A stretch of 64,000 nt of DNA from Janthinobacterium sp. BJB426 (GCF_002735705.1 NZ_PDZL01000017.1:1-64000), one strand, 5' to 3'. Shown: positions 1-10,718, counted from the first letter of the stretch. Numbers and translations are program-made. Notes: generated by a model not told the origin, from the letters alone.

Positions 1-37
1 ACTGGGCGATAAAACGGATCCATTCGGCTGGCTGCAT
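1..37 (-). CDS. 5' end of an unidentified gene (partial)
   Basis: An ATG at 37-35 on the minus strand is preceded by a purine-rich GGGAG about 6 bases upstream and opens a frame (MQPAEWIRFIAQ) that runs off the window edge. Only 12 codons are visible, so the product cannot be named. It lies downstream of frmA and its terminator on the same strand, so it is probably a separate transcription unit. The evidence is only a ribosome binding site plus an open frame. Confidence 0.35.
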   Translation of the reverse strand, partial: MQPAEWIRFIAQ

Positions 38-127
38 GATCTGCTCCCTGTGTGGTAAGTATGCAGAGTCAGACAGCAATGCCAAGGGAAGATTCCGGCA
101 GTTCCCCTATTTACCGATGACAGAGCC

Positions 128-157
128 CAAAAAAACGGAGGCCGCAGCCTCCGCAAA
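128..157 (-). terminator. Rho-independent terminator after frmA
   Basis: On the minus strand GGAGGC-TGCG-GCCTCC (137-152) forms a 6-bp stem with a 4-base loop, followed by GTTTTTTT. It sits 20-50 bases past the frmA stop, the expected place to end the minus-strand transcript. Confidence 0.8.
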
Positions 158-177
158 AACGCCGGGGTACGGCGTAA

Positions 178-1284
178 TTAATACAGTACGACGGAGCGGA
201 TCGACTCACCGCTCTTCATCAGGTCGAAACCCTGGTTGATATCGTCGAGCTTCAGCCTGTGCGTGATCAAATCGTCGATATTGAGCTTGCCTTCCATGTA
301 CCAGTCGACGATCTTCGGCACGTCCGTGCGGCCGCGCGCGCCGCCGAAAGCGGAACCTTTCCACACGCGCCCCGTCACCAGCTGGAATGGACGCGTGGAA
401 ATTTCCTGGCCGGCCGCCGCCACGCCGATGATGATGGACTGGCCCCAGCCCTTGTGGCAGCACTCGAGCGACTGGCGCATGGTGGTGGTGTTGCCGATGC
501 ATTCAAACGAATAGTCGGCGCCGCCATCCGTCAGTTGCACGATGGTGTCGACCACGTTTTCCACCTCGTTGGCGTTGACGAAATGCGTCATGCCAAACTT
601 GCGCGCGATGTCCTGGCGCGCCGGGTTGATGTCGACGCCGATGATCTTGTCGGCGCCAACCATTTTCGCTGCCTGGATCACGTTCAGGCCGATGCCGCCC
701 AGACCGAATACGACCACGTTGGCGCCCGCCTCGACCTTGGCCGTGAACAGCACGGCGCCCACGCCCGTGGTGACGCCGCAGCCGATGTAGCAGACCTTGT
801 CGAAGGGCGCATCTTCGCGGATCTTCGCCAGGGCGATTTCCGGCACGACGATGTAATTGGAAAAGGTGGAGGTGCCCATGTAATGGAAGATGGGCTTGCC
901 GTCGATGGAAAAGCGCGAGGTGGCGTCCGGCATCAGGCCGCGGCCCTGGGTCGAGCGGATCGACTGGCACAGGTTGGTCTTTTGCGACAGGCAGAATTTG
1001 CACTGGCGGCATTCCGGCGTGTACAGGGGGATGACGTGATCATCCTTTTTCAAGCTTTTCACGCCCGGCCCCACGTCGACGACGATGCCGGCCCCTTCAT
1101 GGCCGAGGATGGACGGGAAGATGCCTTCCGGATCGGCGCCCGACAGGGTGTAGTAATCGGTGTGGCAAATGCCGGTGGCCTTGATTTCGACCAATACCTC
1201 GCCCTCACGCGGGCCGGCCAGGTCGACTTCTTCGATGGTCAAAGGCGCGCCCGCCTTCCATGCAATCGCTGCTTTGGTTTTCAT
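178..1284 (-). CDS. frmA: S-(hydroxymethyl)glutathione dehydrogenase / class III alcohol dehydrogenase
   Basis: A zinc-dependent medium-chain dehydrogenase that oxidises S-hydroxymethylglutathione (the formaldehyde-glutathione adduct) with NAD+, detoxifying formaldehyde in the cytoplasm; the family also reduces S-nitrosoglutathione. The 368-residue length is typical of the family. Visible motifs are catalytic zinc ligands Cys40 and His62-Glu63 (GHEGAG), the structural zinc cluster Cys92/95/98/106, and the Rossmann turn GLGGIG in the C-terminal half. The ATG at 1284 has AGGA upstream. It lies 26 bases downstream of a REC-ANTAR regulator on the same strand, so co-transcription is likely. No S-formylglutathione hydrolase (frmB) is visible in the window. 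Confidence 0.95.
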   Translation of the reverse strand: MKTKAAIAWKAGAPLTIEEVDLAGPREGEVLVEIKATGICHTDYYTLSGADPEGIFPSILGHEGAGIVVDVGPGVKSLKKDDHVIPLYTPECRQCKFCLSQKTNLCQSIRSTQGRGLMPDATSRFSIDGKPIFHYMGTSTFSNYIVVPEIALAKIREDAPFDKVCYIGCGVTTGVGAVLFTAKVEAGANVVVFGLGGIGLNVIQAAKMVGADKIIGVDINPARQDIARKFGMTHFVNANEVENVVDTIVQLTDGGADYSFECIGNTTTMRQSLECCHKGWGQSIIIGVAAAGQEISTRPFQLVTGRVWKGSAFGGARGRTDVPKIVDWYMEGKLNIDDLITHRLKLDDINQGFDLMKSGESIRSVVLY

Positions 1285-1310
1285 GTGTGTCCTGTGTATG
1301 GTTGAAACGC

Positions 1311-1943
1311 TTACTTGGCTTTCGCGCGGTTGAGGAAGGCGCCGTGCAGGCCGTTCAAGGTTTCCTCGGCCAGCAGCAGCTGGCTGGCGATTTCATTGAT
1401 CTTGCGGCGGCTGGACCGGGCGTGGTCGCGCAACACTTCGAAAGCCGTGTTGCGATCCGTTTGGAACTTGCCCATCAGCAAACCGACGGCCAGGCTCGTT
1501 TCGCGGCCCGCGGCCAGGGCCGCGTTCAGGTTCAGCTCGGTGCGGCGCAGCTGGCGGATTTCGTCGGCACGGGCCAGGCCCGCTTCGAACGCGGGCATCA
1601 AGCGGCCTTCATCGACGGGTTTGACGACATAGCCGACAGCGCCGTAGGCGGCCGCCTGCTTGCCCGATTCGCTGTCGCCGCTGCCGGACAGGAACATGAA
1701 TGGCACGGCCGTTTCGCCATGCAGGCGCTTGGCCAGTTCCAGCCCGGACATGCCCGGCATGTGGATATCGAGCAAGGCCAGGTCCGGCTCGCGCTGGGTG
1801 ATCAGCTGCAGCGCCACTTCGGCCGAATGGGCCAGGGCTGTCTCGTAGCCGGCATGGCGCAGGACTTCGCCGAGGAATTCCAACAGGAGCTGGTCATCGT
1901 CAACGATCAGGATAAGGCGTTTCGCGGCGGCTGGCTGACTCAT
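1311..1943 (-). CDS. REC-ANTAR response regulator (probable RNA-binding antiterminator)
   Basis: About 210 residues. The N-terminal receiver domain has the acidic pocket (IVDDD), phospho-acceptor Asp in LLDIHMPG, the conserved Ser in FLSGSG and Lys in VKPVD. A linker helix leads to a C-terminal ANTAR domain (about residues 140-195: AVGLLMGKF, then AFEVLRDHAR and INEIASQLL). ANTAR domains (NasT, AmiR, EutV) bind paired RNA hairpins and prevent transcription termination. I chose the ATG at 1943; a TTG at 1949 is an alternative. It sits between thiE and frmA, with no cognate kinase or NasS-type sensor adjacent. Its RNA target is not evident; a link to frmA is only suggested by position. Confidence 0.85.
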   Translation of the reverse strand: MSQPAAAKRLILIVDDDQLLLEFLGEVLRHAGYETALAHSAEVALQLITQREPDLALLDIHMPGMSGLELAKRLHGETAVPFMFLSGSGDSESGKQAAAYGAVGYVVKPVDEGRLMPAFEAGLARADEIRQLRRTELNLNAALAAGRETSLAVGLLMGKFQTDRNTAFEVLRDHARSSRRKINEIASQLLLAEETLNGLHGAFLNRAKAK

Positions 1944-1971
1944 GGGCAAAGGGACCTCGGTAATGAATGAT

Positions 1972-1990
1972 GCTCATATTATATGCCGAT
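1972..1990 (-). promoter_or_regulatory. Possible -10 element for the ANTAR-frmA unit
   Basis: A perfect TATAAT (minus strand, 1983-1978) lies in the 67-base gap after thiE and about 35 bases before the ANTAR start. No good -35 hexamer is present at normal spacing. It may give the downstream pair thiamine-independent expression. Confidence 0.35.
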
Positions 1991-2010
1991 TATTCGCCAA
2001 ATCCGTCCCC

Positions 2011-2634
2011 TCACGCCTCCCCTGCATGCGCAAATAGCAGATTGAATTGCTGCATCGCAATATCCACATCGTCCGCTTGATAGACGCTAGTGATGGCCGC
2101 CACCATGTCGGCGCCACGCGCGACCAGCGGCGCCGCGTTCTCCGGCGTCATGCCGCCGATCACCACGCAGGGCAAGGCAATCTCGCGCTTGGCTTGCAGC
2201 ACGATATCCAGGGGCGTCGTGACCGGATACTTTTTTACCAGTGACGGATAAAAGCCGCCGAAGGCCACGTAGCTGGCGCCGCCCGCCTCGGCCGTCAGTG
2301 CCAGGGCCAGGTCGCCATAGCAGGAAGCGCCGACGATCTTGTCCTTGCCCAGGCGCGCGCGCACCTGCGCCACGGACGCATCCGTGCCGCCCACATGCAC
2401 GCCGTCCGCGTCGAGCTCTTCGCACAGCTCGATAAAATCATTGATGATGAAAGGCACGCCATATTTGCGGGCCAGCGCCAGCAAGGCGCCCGCCTGTTCG
2501 CGCCGCTGCTCCGCCTCGGCGCTCTTGTGGCGGTATTGCAGCAGGGCCACGCCTTCCTGCAAAGCTTGCTCGCTCACGTCGAGCAGGCGGTCGGTGTCGT
2601 CCCAGTTCGGGGTGACCAGATACAGTCCACGCAT
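2011..2634 (-). CDS. thiE: Thiamine-phosphate synthase
   Basis: Joins HMP-pyrophosphate and thiazole phosphate to form thiamine monophosphate in the cytoplasm. The 207-residue TIM-barrel protein starts with MRGLYLVTP; recognisable elements include LLQYRHK, the DGVHVGGTD loop and the phosphate-binding GGMTPENA. The open frame continues upstream, but homologous sequence begins at the ATG at 2634, 10 bases after the thiD stop. It is the last thi gene before the ANTAR regulator. Confidence 0.93.
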   Translation of the reverse strand: MRGLYLVTPNWDDTDRLLDVSEQALQEGVALLQYRHKSAEAEQRREQAGALLALARKYGVPFIINDFIELCEELDADGVHVGGTDASVAQVRARLGKDKIVGASCYGDLALALTAEAGGASYVAFGGFYPSLVKKYPVTTPLDIVLQAKREIALPCVVIGGMTPENAAPLVARGADMVAAITSVYQADDVDIAMQQFNLLFAHAGEA

Positions 2635-2644
2635 GATGTTTTCC

Positions 2645-3409
2645 TTATTGAATGAATCGTTGCGGCATGAGTTGACCTGGCGCAATCGCATACGCACCGG
2701 CCAGGGCCGCATGGCAATAGCGTTGCGCCAGATCAAGCGCTTCAGGCAATGTCTGTCCCAGCGCCAGGCGCGCGGCGATGGCGGACGCCAAAGTGCAGCC
2801 GCTGCCGTGGAATTCACCGGGCAGGCGCGGCCAGCGCCACTCGCGCTCGCCGCCAGCGCCGTCAAACCAGCGGTTGACGATCACCTCGCCGTCGCCATGG
2901 CCGCCCGTCACCAGCACGTTCTGACAGCCTTGCGCGCGCAAGTTTTCTGCGCCACCGAGGGCCAGCGCTTCCGGCCCGTTCGGTACGATGACGGTCGTCA
3001 CCGGCAGCAAGGGCGCCAGCGCCAGCACGGCGTCGTCTCGGCTGAGCACGTCGCCATGGCCACTGGCCAGCACAGGATCGAGCACGACAGGCAAATCCGG
3101 CCGGAGTAGCTTCAATTGCGCGATCAGCTGCGCAATGACGGCCGCATTCGCGGCGCTGCCGGGAATGCCGATCTTGACGGCATGAATCGCCATCTTGTCG
3201 ATCAGCGCCTGCGCCTGGCGGCGCAGCAATTCCGGCGCCACCGCTTCCACGCCAAAAACCCTGTCGTTGTCCTGCACCGTCAAGGCCGTGATGACGGGCA
3301 GCGCATGCGCGCCCTGCGCGGCAATCGCCACGATATCGGCGGCGATGCCGGCGCCACCCGACGGGTCGGCGCCGGCAAACACCAGCACAGTGCGGCGCAT
3401 CGGCACCAT
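2645..3409 (-). CDS. thiD: Hydroxymethylpyrimidine / phosphomethylpyrimidine kinase
   Basis: Phosphorylates HMP to HMP-P and then to HMP-PP, the pyrimidine substrate of ThiE. About 254 residues of ribokinase fold: N-terminal VFAGADPSGGAGIAAD, central DPVLASGHGD, and C-terminal GEFHGSGCTLASAIAA carrying the anion hole and catalytic base region. The thiG stop and the ATG at 3409 overlap as TGATG, supporting translational coupling; a GTG at 3412 and a downstream ATG at 3400 are alternatives. Confidence 0.93.
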   Translation of the reverse strand: MVPMRRTVLVFAGADPSGGAGIAADIVAIAAQGAHALPVITALTVQDNDRVFGVEAVAPELLRRQAQALIDKMAIHAVKIGIPGSAANAAVIAQLIAQLKLLRPDLPVVLDPVLASGHGDVLSRDDAVLALAPLLPVTTVIVPNGPEALALGGAENLRAQGCQNVLVTGGHGDGEVIVNRWFDGAGGEREWRWPRLPGEFHGSGCTLASAIAARLALGQTLPEALDLAQRYCHAALAGAYAIAPGQLMPQRFIQ

Positions 3410-4203
3410 CACGCCAAGCGACCCGCCATCGGCGACGACGGCGACGCGGCGAATTTACGCGGCATGCGGCCGGCCAAAAACGCTTCGCGCCCGGCCCGCA
3501 CGGCCAGCTTCATCGCATGCGCCATGCGCACGGGGTCGCGCGCGCCGGCAATGGCCGTATTCATCAGCACGCCATCGCAGCCGAGCTCCATGGCAATGGC
3601 CGCATCCGACGCCGTGCCCACGCCCGCGTCGACCAGCACGGGCACCTTCGCCTGGTCGATGATCAGCGACAAGTTCCACGGATTCAAAATGCCCATGCCC
3701 GAGCCGATCAGGGAAGCGAGCGGCATGACCGCCACGCAGCCAATGTCTTCCAGGATCTTCGCCTGGATGGGATCGTCGCTGCAATAGACCATCACGTCAA
3801 AGCCATCCTTGACGAGCGCTTCGGCCGCGACCAGGGTTTCCGGCATGTGCGGAAACAGGGTCTTTTCATCGCCCAGCACTTCCAGTTTCACCAGATTGCG
3901 CCCGCCCAGCAGTTCACGCGCCAGCTGCAGGGTGTAGACGGCGTCTTTGGCGTTGTAGCAGCCGGCCGTGTTCGGGAGAATCGTGTACTGGTCGGGCGGC
4001 ACGAAATCGAGCAGGCTGGGCGCGTTTGGGTCCTGGCCAATATTCACCCTGCGGATCGCCACCGTGATGATCTGCGCCTCGGCCGCATCCGTCGCTTCGC
4101 GCGTCTGCGGCAAATCCTTGTACTTGCCGCTGCCCACCAACAAGCGCGATTGATACTGTTTGCCTGCGATGGTCAGCAGGTCGTTATGTGTTACGGTATT
4201 CAT
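3409..4203 (-). CDS. thiG: Thiazole synthase
   Basis: Forms the thiazole phosphate ring from 1-deoxyxylulose 5-phosphate, dehydroglycine and ThiS thiocarboxylate. The 264-residue TIM barrel contains LLVGSGKY near the N-terminus, a [11 protein letters not shown] segment, the [13 protein letters not shown] segment and the phosphate-binding [12 protein letters not shown]. The ATG at 4203 is chosen because recognisable sequence starts there; the open frame upstream lies in the thiS-thiG gap. It overlaps thiD by one base. Confidence 0.95.
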   Translation of the reverse strand: MNTVTHNDLLTIAGKQYQSRLLVGSGKYKDLPQTREATDAAEAQIITVAIRRVNIGQDPNAPSLLDFVPPDQYTILPNTAGCYNAKDAVYTLQLARELLGGRNLVKLEVLGDEKTLFPHMPETLVAAEALVKDGFDVMVYCSDDPIQAKILEDIGCVAVMPLASLIGSGMGILNPWNLSLIIDQAKVPVLVDAGVGTASDAAIAMELGCDGVLMNTAIAGARDPVRMAHAMKLAVRAGREAFLAGRMPRKFAASPSSPMAGRLA

Positions 4204-4228
4204 GTGTTCTTCCTTGTCTATTCTGAAC

Positions 4229-4441
4229 TTAGCCGCCGCCAATCGCGCGTACGATCTCAACCTGGTCTTGTACTTGCAAGACCTGTCCCGGCCACGCCTT
4301 GCGCGGCACGACATTGCGGTTGACGGCCAGCGCCAGCGCCTGGTTTTCCAGCGACAGCGCGGCGATCAGCTGGTCCAGGGTTTGCCCCGGCGGCACCTGG
4401 TGCGGCGCGCCGTTGAGCGTGATGGATATCAATGCAGGCAT
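4229..4441 (-). CDS. thiS: Sulfur carrier protein ThiS
   Basis: A 70-residue ubiquitin-like protein ending in Gly-Gly (IGGG), the tail that is adenylated and thiocarboxylated to give sulfur to ThiG. The body has the short beta-grasp pattern ([10 protein letters not shown], then TLDQLIAAL). ATG at 4441 follows the thiC stop by 11 bases; thiG begins 25 bases after its stop. Confidence 0.92.
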   Translation of the reverse strand: MPALISITLNGAPHQVPPGQTLDQLIAALSLENQALALAVNRNVVPRKAWPGQVLQVQDQVEIVRAIGGG

Positions 4442-4452
4442 CACGCTCTCCT

Positions 4453-6384
<1,932 letters not shown>

Positions 6385-6458
6385 CTATTTTTAAGCCTGG
6401 AGCCAGCTAAGGAGGTTCGGAATTACGCACGCGGAAAGGCGGGGTGCGTTCATCCTAA

Positions 6459-6556
6459 AGCTTCCCTTCGCTGGCATTATCCAGATCAGGTTCGGAGGGT
6501 ATTTCTCACCCGCGCTTGCACCGTGTTTCCACAGCGAAAGGCAGGACCCCTAGCGT
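6459..6556 (-). promoter_or_regulatory. TPP riboswitch (THI element) of the thi operon
   Basis: On the minus strand the element reads from CTAGGGGTCCTGC (about 6552) through GGTGAGAAATACCC to ACCTGATCTGGATAATG and CCAGCGAAGGGA (about 6461). These are the hallmark conserved blocks of the TPP aptamer. The P3 arm carries an extended hairpin (CGCTGTGGAAACACGGTG). It ends about 95 bases before the thiC ATG. The normally conserved CTGAGA block reads GTGAGA here. Confidence 0.93.
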
Positions 6557-6580
6557 TTGCCGCCTTGCGGCAGCGAGCCA

Positions 6581-6586
6581 ATTATA
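6581..6586 (-). promoter_or_regulatory. Probable -10 box of the thi operon promoter
   Basis: A perfect TATAAT on the minus strand lies about 30 bases upstream of the riboswitch aptamer, placing transcription start just before the aptamer. No consensus -35 is seen at 17 bases, so only the -10 is supported. Confidence 0.5.
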
Positions 6587-6644
6587 CGCGGTTCACGCCG
6601 CGCGGCCAGATGATTTCTTGCAGGTGTCGTCTTTGTACATCGCG

Positions 6645-6914
6645 CTACTTCTTCTTGCCCCAGCGCCAGGTGGTCGGTTCGCCCTTCATCTGGCAGATGA
6701 AAATGAGCACGGCAACGATGGCCGCTTCATAGATGATGTACCGCGCCAGCGAGTCTTGCGGCGGGAACAGGAAGGCGCCGCAGGCGAACAGCGCCAGCGC
6801 GGCCAGGAACACCAGCCAGCCTTGCCAGGTGATGGGCAAGCCCCAGCCCCAGCCATAGGTCTTGGCGGGGAACCAGTATTGCTGCGGCGTTGCCGGGGGC
6901 GATTTGTCAGCCAT
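6645..6914 (-). CDS. Small two-helix membrane protein, function unknown
   Basis: 89 residues with two predicted transmembrane helices: one spanning WLVFLAALALFACGAFLF and one around YEAAIVAVLIFICQ. The N-terminus is rich in Trp/Tyr/Gly (YWFPAKTYGWGWG) and the C-terminus is basic (WRWGKKK), suggesting an inner-membrane hairpin. It is 39 bases downstream of the REC-PAS gene on the same strand and may be the last gene of that unit. I do not recognise a named family. Confidence 0.7.
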   Translation of the reverse strand: MADKSPPATPQQYWFPAKTYGWGWGLPITWQGWLVFLAALALFACGAFLFPPQDSLARYIIYEAAIVAVLIFICQMKGEPTTWRWGKKK

Positions 6915-6953
6915 GATGCTTTCCTTGTGGATATGGATAGCAGCAAGTATAAA

Positions 6954-7760
6954 TCAGGCGCTGCGATGGCGCTCCGTGACATCGAGGCCGATGCCGCGGT
7001 AGCCGATGAAGCGGCTGCCCGTGTCGAACATCGGTTCACCGCTCACCTGCAGGTACTGCGTGCTGCCGTCGAGGTTGGCGCGGCTGTAGATAAAATCGAG
7101 AAACGGTTCGCGCGCGGCGATTTTTGCATCGAGCAAGGCGCGCTCGGTGGCGTTCCAGCGCTGCGGCTCTTCCTCGCTGCCGATGCCCAGCATTTCAGCC
7201 ACGGGGCCGGAAAAGCGCGTCAGGTTACCCTGCGCATCTTGCTCCCAGTACCAGTCGGACGACAGTTCCGTGAAGCGCTGGAAACGCGCTTCGCTTTCGC
7301 GCAACTCCGCCGTGCGCTCTTCCACCATCTGCTCCAGCGACTTGTTGTATTCGGCCAGCTTCTGGTACAGCAGGCGCACTTCCAGCATGTTGTGGATGCG
7401 GGTCTTGACTTCCACCAGGTCGAAGGGCTTGCTGACGAAATCCTTGGCGCCAGCCTGCAGCGCGCGCAGCTTGTGGCCCGGCTGTGCCGTGATCACCAGC
7501 ACGGGCAGATAGCTGCCCGCCTCGATGTCGCGCAAGGCTTCCATGACTTCAAAACCATCCATTTCCGGCATCTGCAAGTCGAGCAGGATCAGGTCATAGC
7601 GGTGCTGCTGGTGCAACGCGCGCACGGCTTGCGGATCCATGGTGGACGTGATGCGCGTATAGCCGGCATTGCGCAGCACCTGTTCCAGCAGCATGACGTT
7701 CGCCTCCTGGTCATCAACGATGAGGATGCTGGCGTTCAGGATCTCGGTGGCTTGAAGCAT
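6954..7760 (-). CDS. Response regulator with receiver and PAS domains
   Basis: 268 residues. An N-terminal receiver (about 8-125) has ILIVDDQ, phospho-acceptor Asp in LLDLQMPEMDG, Thr in VITAQ and Lys in VSKPFD. A coiled linker (EYNKSLEQMVEERTAEL) leads to a PAS/PAC module ending in GIGLDVTERH. There is no DNA-binding or enzymatic output domain, so it probably relays phosphorylation or ligand state through protein contacts. It lies 28 bases after the stop of the hybrid histidine kinase, its likely partner. Confidence 0.88.
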   Translation of the reverse strand: MLQATEILNASILIVDDQEANVMLLEQVLRNAGYTRITSTMDPQAVRALHQQHRYDLILLDLQMPEMDGFEVMEALRDIEAGSYLPVLVITAQPGHKLRALQAGAKDFVSKPFDLVEVKTRIHNMLEVRLLYQKLAEYNKSLEQMVEERTAELRESEARFQRFTELSSDWYWEQDAQGNLTRFSGPVAEMLGIGSEEEPQRWNATERALLDAKIAAREPFLDFIYSRANLDGSTQYLQVSGEPMFDTGSRFIGYRGIGLDVTERHRSA

Positions 7761-7788
7761 GGCGGTATTCCTAAAAATAAGTGCTGAA

Positions 7789-9693
7789 TTAGCGTATTAC
7801 GTGAGAGTCATCGGCCAGGCCGAGCGCGGCCGCGTGGTGCAGGGCCACATCGAGCGCATCCATGAATTCGACGACCTTGATCGGCTTGGTCAGGTAGCGG
7901 AAGAAACCCGCTTCCAGGCCTTTCTCGATGTCGCGCGGCACGGCGTTGGCCGACAGCGCCATCACGGGAATGTGGCTGGTGAGCGGGTCGTTGTGCAGGA
8001 TATGCAGGGCGCCGAAGCCGCTGATACCGGGCAGGTTGATGTCCATCAAGATCACGTCCGGCTGATACGTGCGCGCCAGGTCGATACCCAGGTGCGCATC
8101 GATGGCCGTGAGCAACTTCAAATCGCTGCGGCGGGCGATCAATTGCTCCACCAGCGCCAGATTGGCGGGATTGTCTTCCACGTACAGCAAGGTACGCTGG
8201 CTTTCCTGCGCTTCCGGCACCTGCGGCAGCGCGTCGCCGCGCCCCAGTACCAGTGCCGGCGCGCTGGTGGCGGCCAGCTCGAACCAGAAGGTGGTGCCCA
8301 CGCCGACCGTGCTGTCGACGCCGATGGTACCGCCCATCAATTCGATCAGCTGCTTGGTGACGACCAGGCCGATGCCCGTGCCCTCTTCCGTGCTGTTTTC
8401 CTGTCCCAGGCGGTTGAAGGGTTGGAACAGCTGGGCAACCTGTCCCGCATCGAGGCCGGCGCCGCTGTCGCGCACGCTGACCCGCACCTTGGCGCCGCGC
8501 TGGCTGCAGTCGACGGTGACGGAACCGCCACCCTGGTTGTATTTGATGGCGTTCGACAACAGGTTGATCATCACCTGTTTCACGCGCGTGCGGTCCGCAT
8601 GCACGAAATAGGCTTCGCCGCAGCGGGGGAAATGCAGGCTGATGCCGCGCTTTTCCGCCTGCGGCGCGATCATCGCCTGGCAATCCTGCAGCACGTCAAG
8701 CAGGGACATCGCTTCCTGCGACAAGGTAACCTTGCCCGATTCGATCATGGCCAGGTCGAGGATTTCATTGATCAAACGCAAGAGATACCAGCCGCCCTTG
8801 AGGATCTGTTCGATCGAGCGTTGTTGCGGCACGGTGGGCGGCGGCACGTCGGACGCCATCAGCTGCGCAAAGCCCAGCACGGCATTCAGGGGCGTGCGCA
8901 ATTCGTGGCTCATGCTCGACAGGAATTCGGACTTGGCACGGTTGGCCTTTTCCGCCACCAGGCGCGCCTTCTTCAGTTCGGCATTGTTGGTCTCGACCAG
9001 CGAGCGCGTGTACGCCTGCTGTTCGCGCAGGCGCTGGTCCAGCAGCGCCTGTTCCGCCTCGACCTGCTTGCGTGCCGTATTGTCAGTGCCGATCAGCAAG
9101 TAACCGATGACCTTGTTCTGCACGTCGCGCAAGGCCGTCACGGAAACGATGGCGGGGAAGCGGCTGCCATCCTTGCGGATGTAGGTCAGTTCATAAATGT
9201 CTTCGATGCCGCGCGTGGCCTTGAAGACGAGCGCTTCCACGCCGGGCGTGATGACCCTGTCGAGTTCGGCACTGAGGGCCGCCGCGCGCGCGACGATTTC
9301 TTGCGCATCGGAAATGCCGGCCGGTGTCAGCTTGTCGACCACGTCGCTCGCTTCATAGCCGAGCATGCGTTCGGCGCCCACATTGAAAATCTGGATCACG
9401 CCCTGCGCATCGGTGGCGATGCAGGAGAAATTGGCGCTGTTGAAAATCGCATCCTGCAAGGCGCCCGCCTTGAGCAGTTGGCGCGGCAGGCTGGCCGCCA
9501 GGGTGCGCCGGTATAGCGCCACGAGCAGCATCAGCAGCAAAAAGACCAGCGCGTCGATGGCGCAGGCCGTCTCGAACGGCGCGCGCCAGGCCAGCAGGCC
9601 GATGGCCAGCAGCACGATGGCGCTGAAGGAAAACGCCAGCGCCATGGGCCAGCGCGACGGTGCGCGCGGGGGAATTTTTTCGACAGATTGCAT
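7789..9693 (-). CDS. Membrane-bound PAS hybrid sensor histidine kinase
   Basis: 634 residues from the ATG at 9693. Two transmembrane helices (about 17-36 and 45-62) are separated by a very short loop. A PAS domain (about 78-208, ending IGTDNTARK) follows, then HisKA with phospho-acceptor His263 in SHELRTPLN, HATPase_c (N box NLLSNAIKYN, G boxes DSGAGLD and GTGIGL) and a C-terminal receiver with Asp in VILMDINLPG. The near absence of a periplasmic domain suggests sensing by the cytoplasmic PAS or in the membrane. It is flanked upstream by a Crp/Fnr gene and downstream by a REC-PAS gene on the same strand. The frame extends upstream, but the N-terminal hydrophobic pattern begins at this ATG. 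Confidence 0.92.
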   Translation of the reverse strand: MQSVEKIPPRAPSRWPMALAFSFSAIVLLAIGLLAWRAPFETACAIDALVFLLLMLLVALYRRTLAASLPRQLLKAGALQDAIFNSANFSCIATDAQGVIQIFNVGAERMLGYEASDVVDKLTPAGISDAQEIVARAAALSAELDRVITPGVEALVFKATRGIEDIYELTYIRKDGSRFPAIVSVTALRDVQNKVIGYLLIGTDNTARKQVEAEQALLDQRLREQQAYTRSLVETNNAELKKARLVAEKANRAKSEFLSSMSHELRTPLNAVLGFAQLMASDVPPPTVPQQRSIEQILKGGWYLLRLINEILDLAMIESGKVTLSQEAMSLLDVLQDCQAMIAPQAEKRGISLHFPRCGEAYFVHADRTRVKQVMINLLSNAIKYNQGGGSVTVDCSQRGAKVRVSVRDSGAGLDAGQVAQLFQPFNRLGQENSTEEGTGIGLVVTKQLIELMGGTIGVDSTVGVGTTFWFELAATSAPALVLGRGDALPQVPEAQESQRTLLYVEDNPANLALVEQLIARRSDLKLLTAIDAHLGIDLARTYQPDVILMDINLPGISGFGALHILHNDPLTSHIPVMALSANAVPRDIEKGLEAGFFRYLTKPIKVVEFMDALDVALHHAAALGLADDSHVIR

Positions 9694-9742
9694 GGGGTAG
9701 CCCGGGCTGTGACAACGATAAGAATAAGGGGGAATGCCGTGC

Positions 9743-10483
9743 TCAAGAAGCCTGGCGCTGGCGCACGTCCGACAGCAGGCGCGCGAATTCCTTTTTGACC
9801 ACGCCATAGCATTCGCACACATGGCCTTCGAGGCCGCTGCGGTCCAGCACGGAAATATGGCCGCGCCGGTAACTGATGAAGCCGCGCGTCTGCAGGCGCC
9901 CGGCCGCTTCCGTCACGCCTTCGCGGCGCACGCCCAGCATGTTAGCAATGAGTTCCTGCGTCATGGTCAGCTCGCGGTTCGGCAGGCGGTCCATGGTCAA
10001 CAGCAGCCAGCGGCACAATTGTTGCTCCACCGTATGGTGGCGGTTGCACACGGCCGTCTGCGACATTTGCGTGATCAGGGCTTGCGTATAGCGCAGCAGC
10101 AAGCGCATGACGGGACCGGCGCGGTCGAATTCTTCCATCAGCAAATGCGCCTTCAGGCGGTAGCCGACGCCACCCGTCTGCACGACGGCGCGGCTCGGCG
10201 TCGAATTGCCCCCCATGAACAGCGACACGCCCACGACGCCTTCATTGCCGACGCCGGCAATTTCCGACGAGCCGCCGTTTTCCAGCAGGTAGTGAATGGA
10301 AACGATGGCCGTGGTGGGGAAATACACATGCTGCAGCTTGTCGCCCGAATCGTAGATCACGTCACCGAGCAGCATCGACACTTGCTCCAGGTGGGGGGCC
10401 AGGCGCGCGAAATCGGCGTCGAGCATGGCGGCGAGCAAATGGTTTTGATTCGGGTTGTGCAACTGGGCATGCGGACTCGACAT
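9743..10483 (-). CDS. Crp/Fnr-family transcriptional regulator
   Basis: 246 residues from the ATG at 10483. The N-terminal cyclic-nucleotide-binding-like beta roll (about 20-140: VIYDSGDKLQHVYFP, EGVVGVSLFMGG) is followed by a C-terminal winged helix (about 150-225) with NRELTMTQELIANMLGVRR as helix-turn-helix. The N-terminal iron-sulfur cysteines of FNR are absent, so it is not an FNR-type oxygen sensor. It is the first gene of the minus-strand signalling cluster, 49 bases before the kinase. The frame continues upstream for 97 codons into the divergent promoter region, which I consider non-coding. Confidence 0.88.
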   Translation of the reverse strand: MSSPHAQLHNPNQNHLLAAMLDADFARLAPHLEQVSMLLGDVIYDSGDKLQHVYFPTTAIVSIHYLLENGGSSEIAGVGNEGVVGVSLFMGGNSTPSRAVVQTGGVGYRLKAHLLMEEFDRAGPVMRLLLRYTQALITQMSQTAVCNRHHTVEQQLCRWLLLTMDRLPNRELTMTQELIANMLGVRREGVTEAAGRLQTRGFISYRRGHISVLDRSGLEGHVCECYGVVKKEFARLLSDVRQRQAS

Positions 10484-10718
10484 GGGCAGGTTTCCTGGTT
10501 TCCAGTCGTCAGCTAGGGGGTCGATGAAAGGCGTCCGAACGAGGGCCGCCATGTGGTGCAGCGTAACACAGCGCTGGCACGGTGCCCCGACTATATTTCT
10601 TGCTGGCATGGCCGTCCGTTCGGTAGCGAACGGAGACATTTCGCCATGCGCCCTACAGTCAGTCACTGCCCGGCCTGCCTGATCATGGATCGGCACCGGC
10701 GCTGCCACGGGACTCACC

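Noticed and set aside
2635..2865. N-terminal extension of thiE
   Set aside because: The extra 77 codons lie inside thiD in another frame; homologous ThiE sequence begins at the ATG at 2634.
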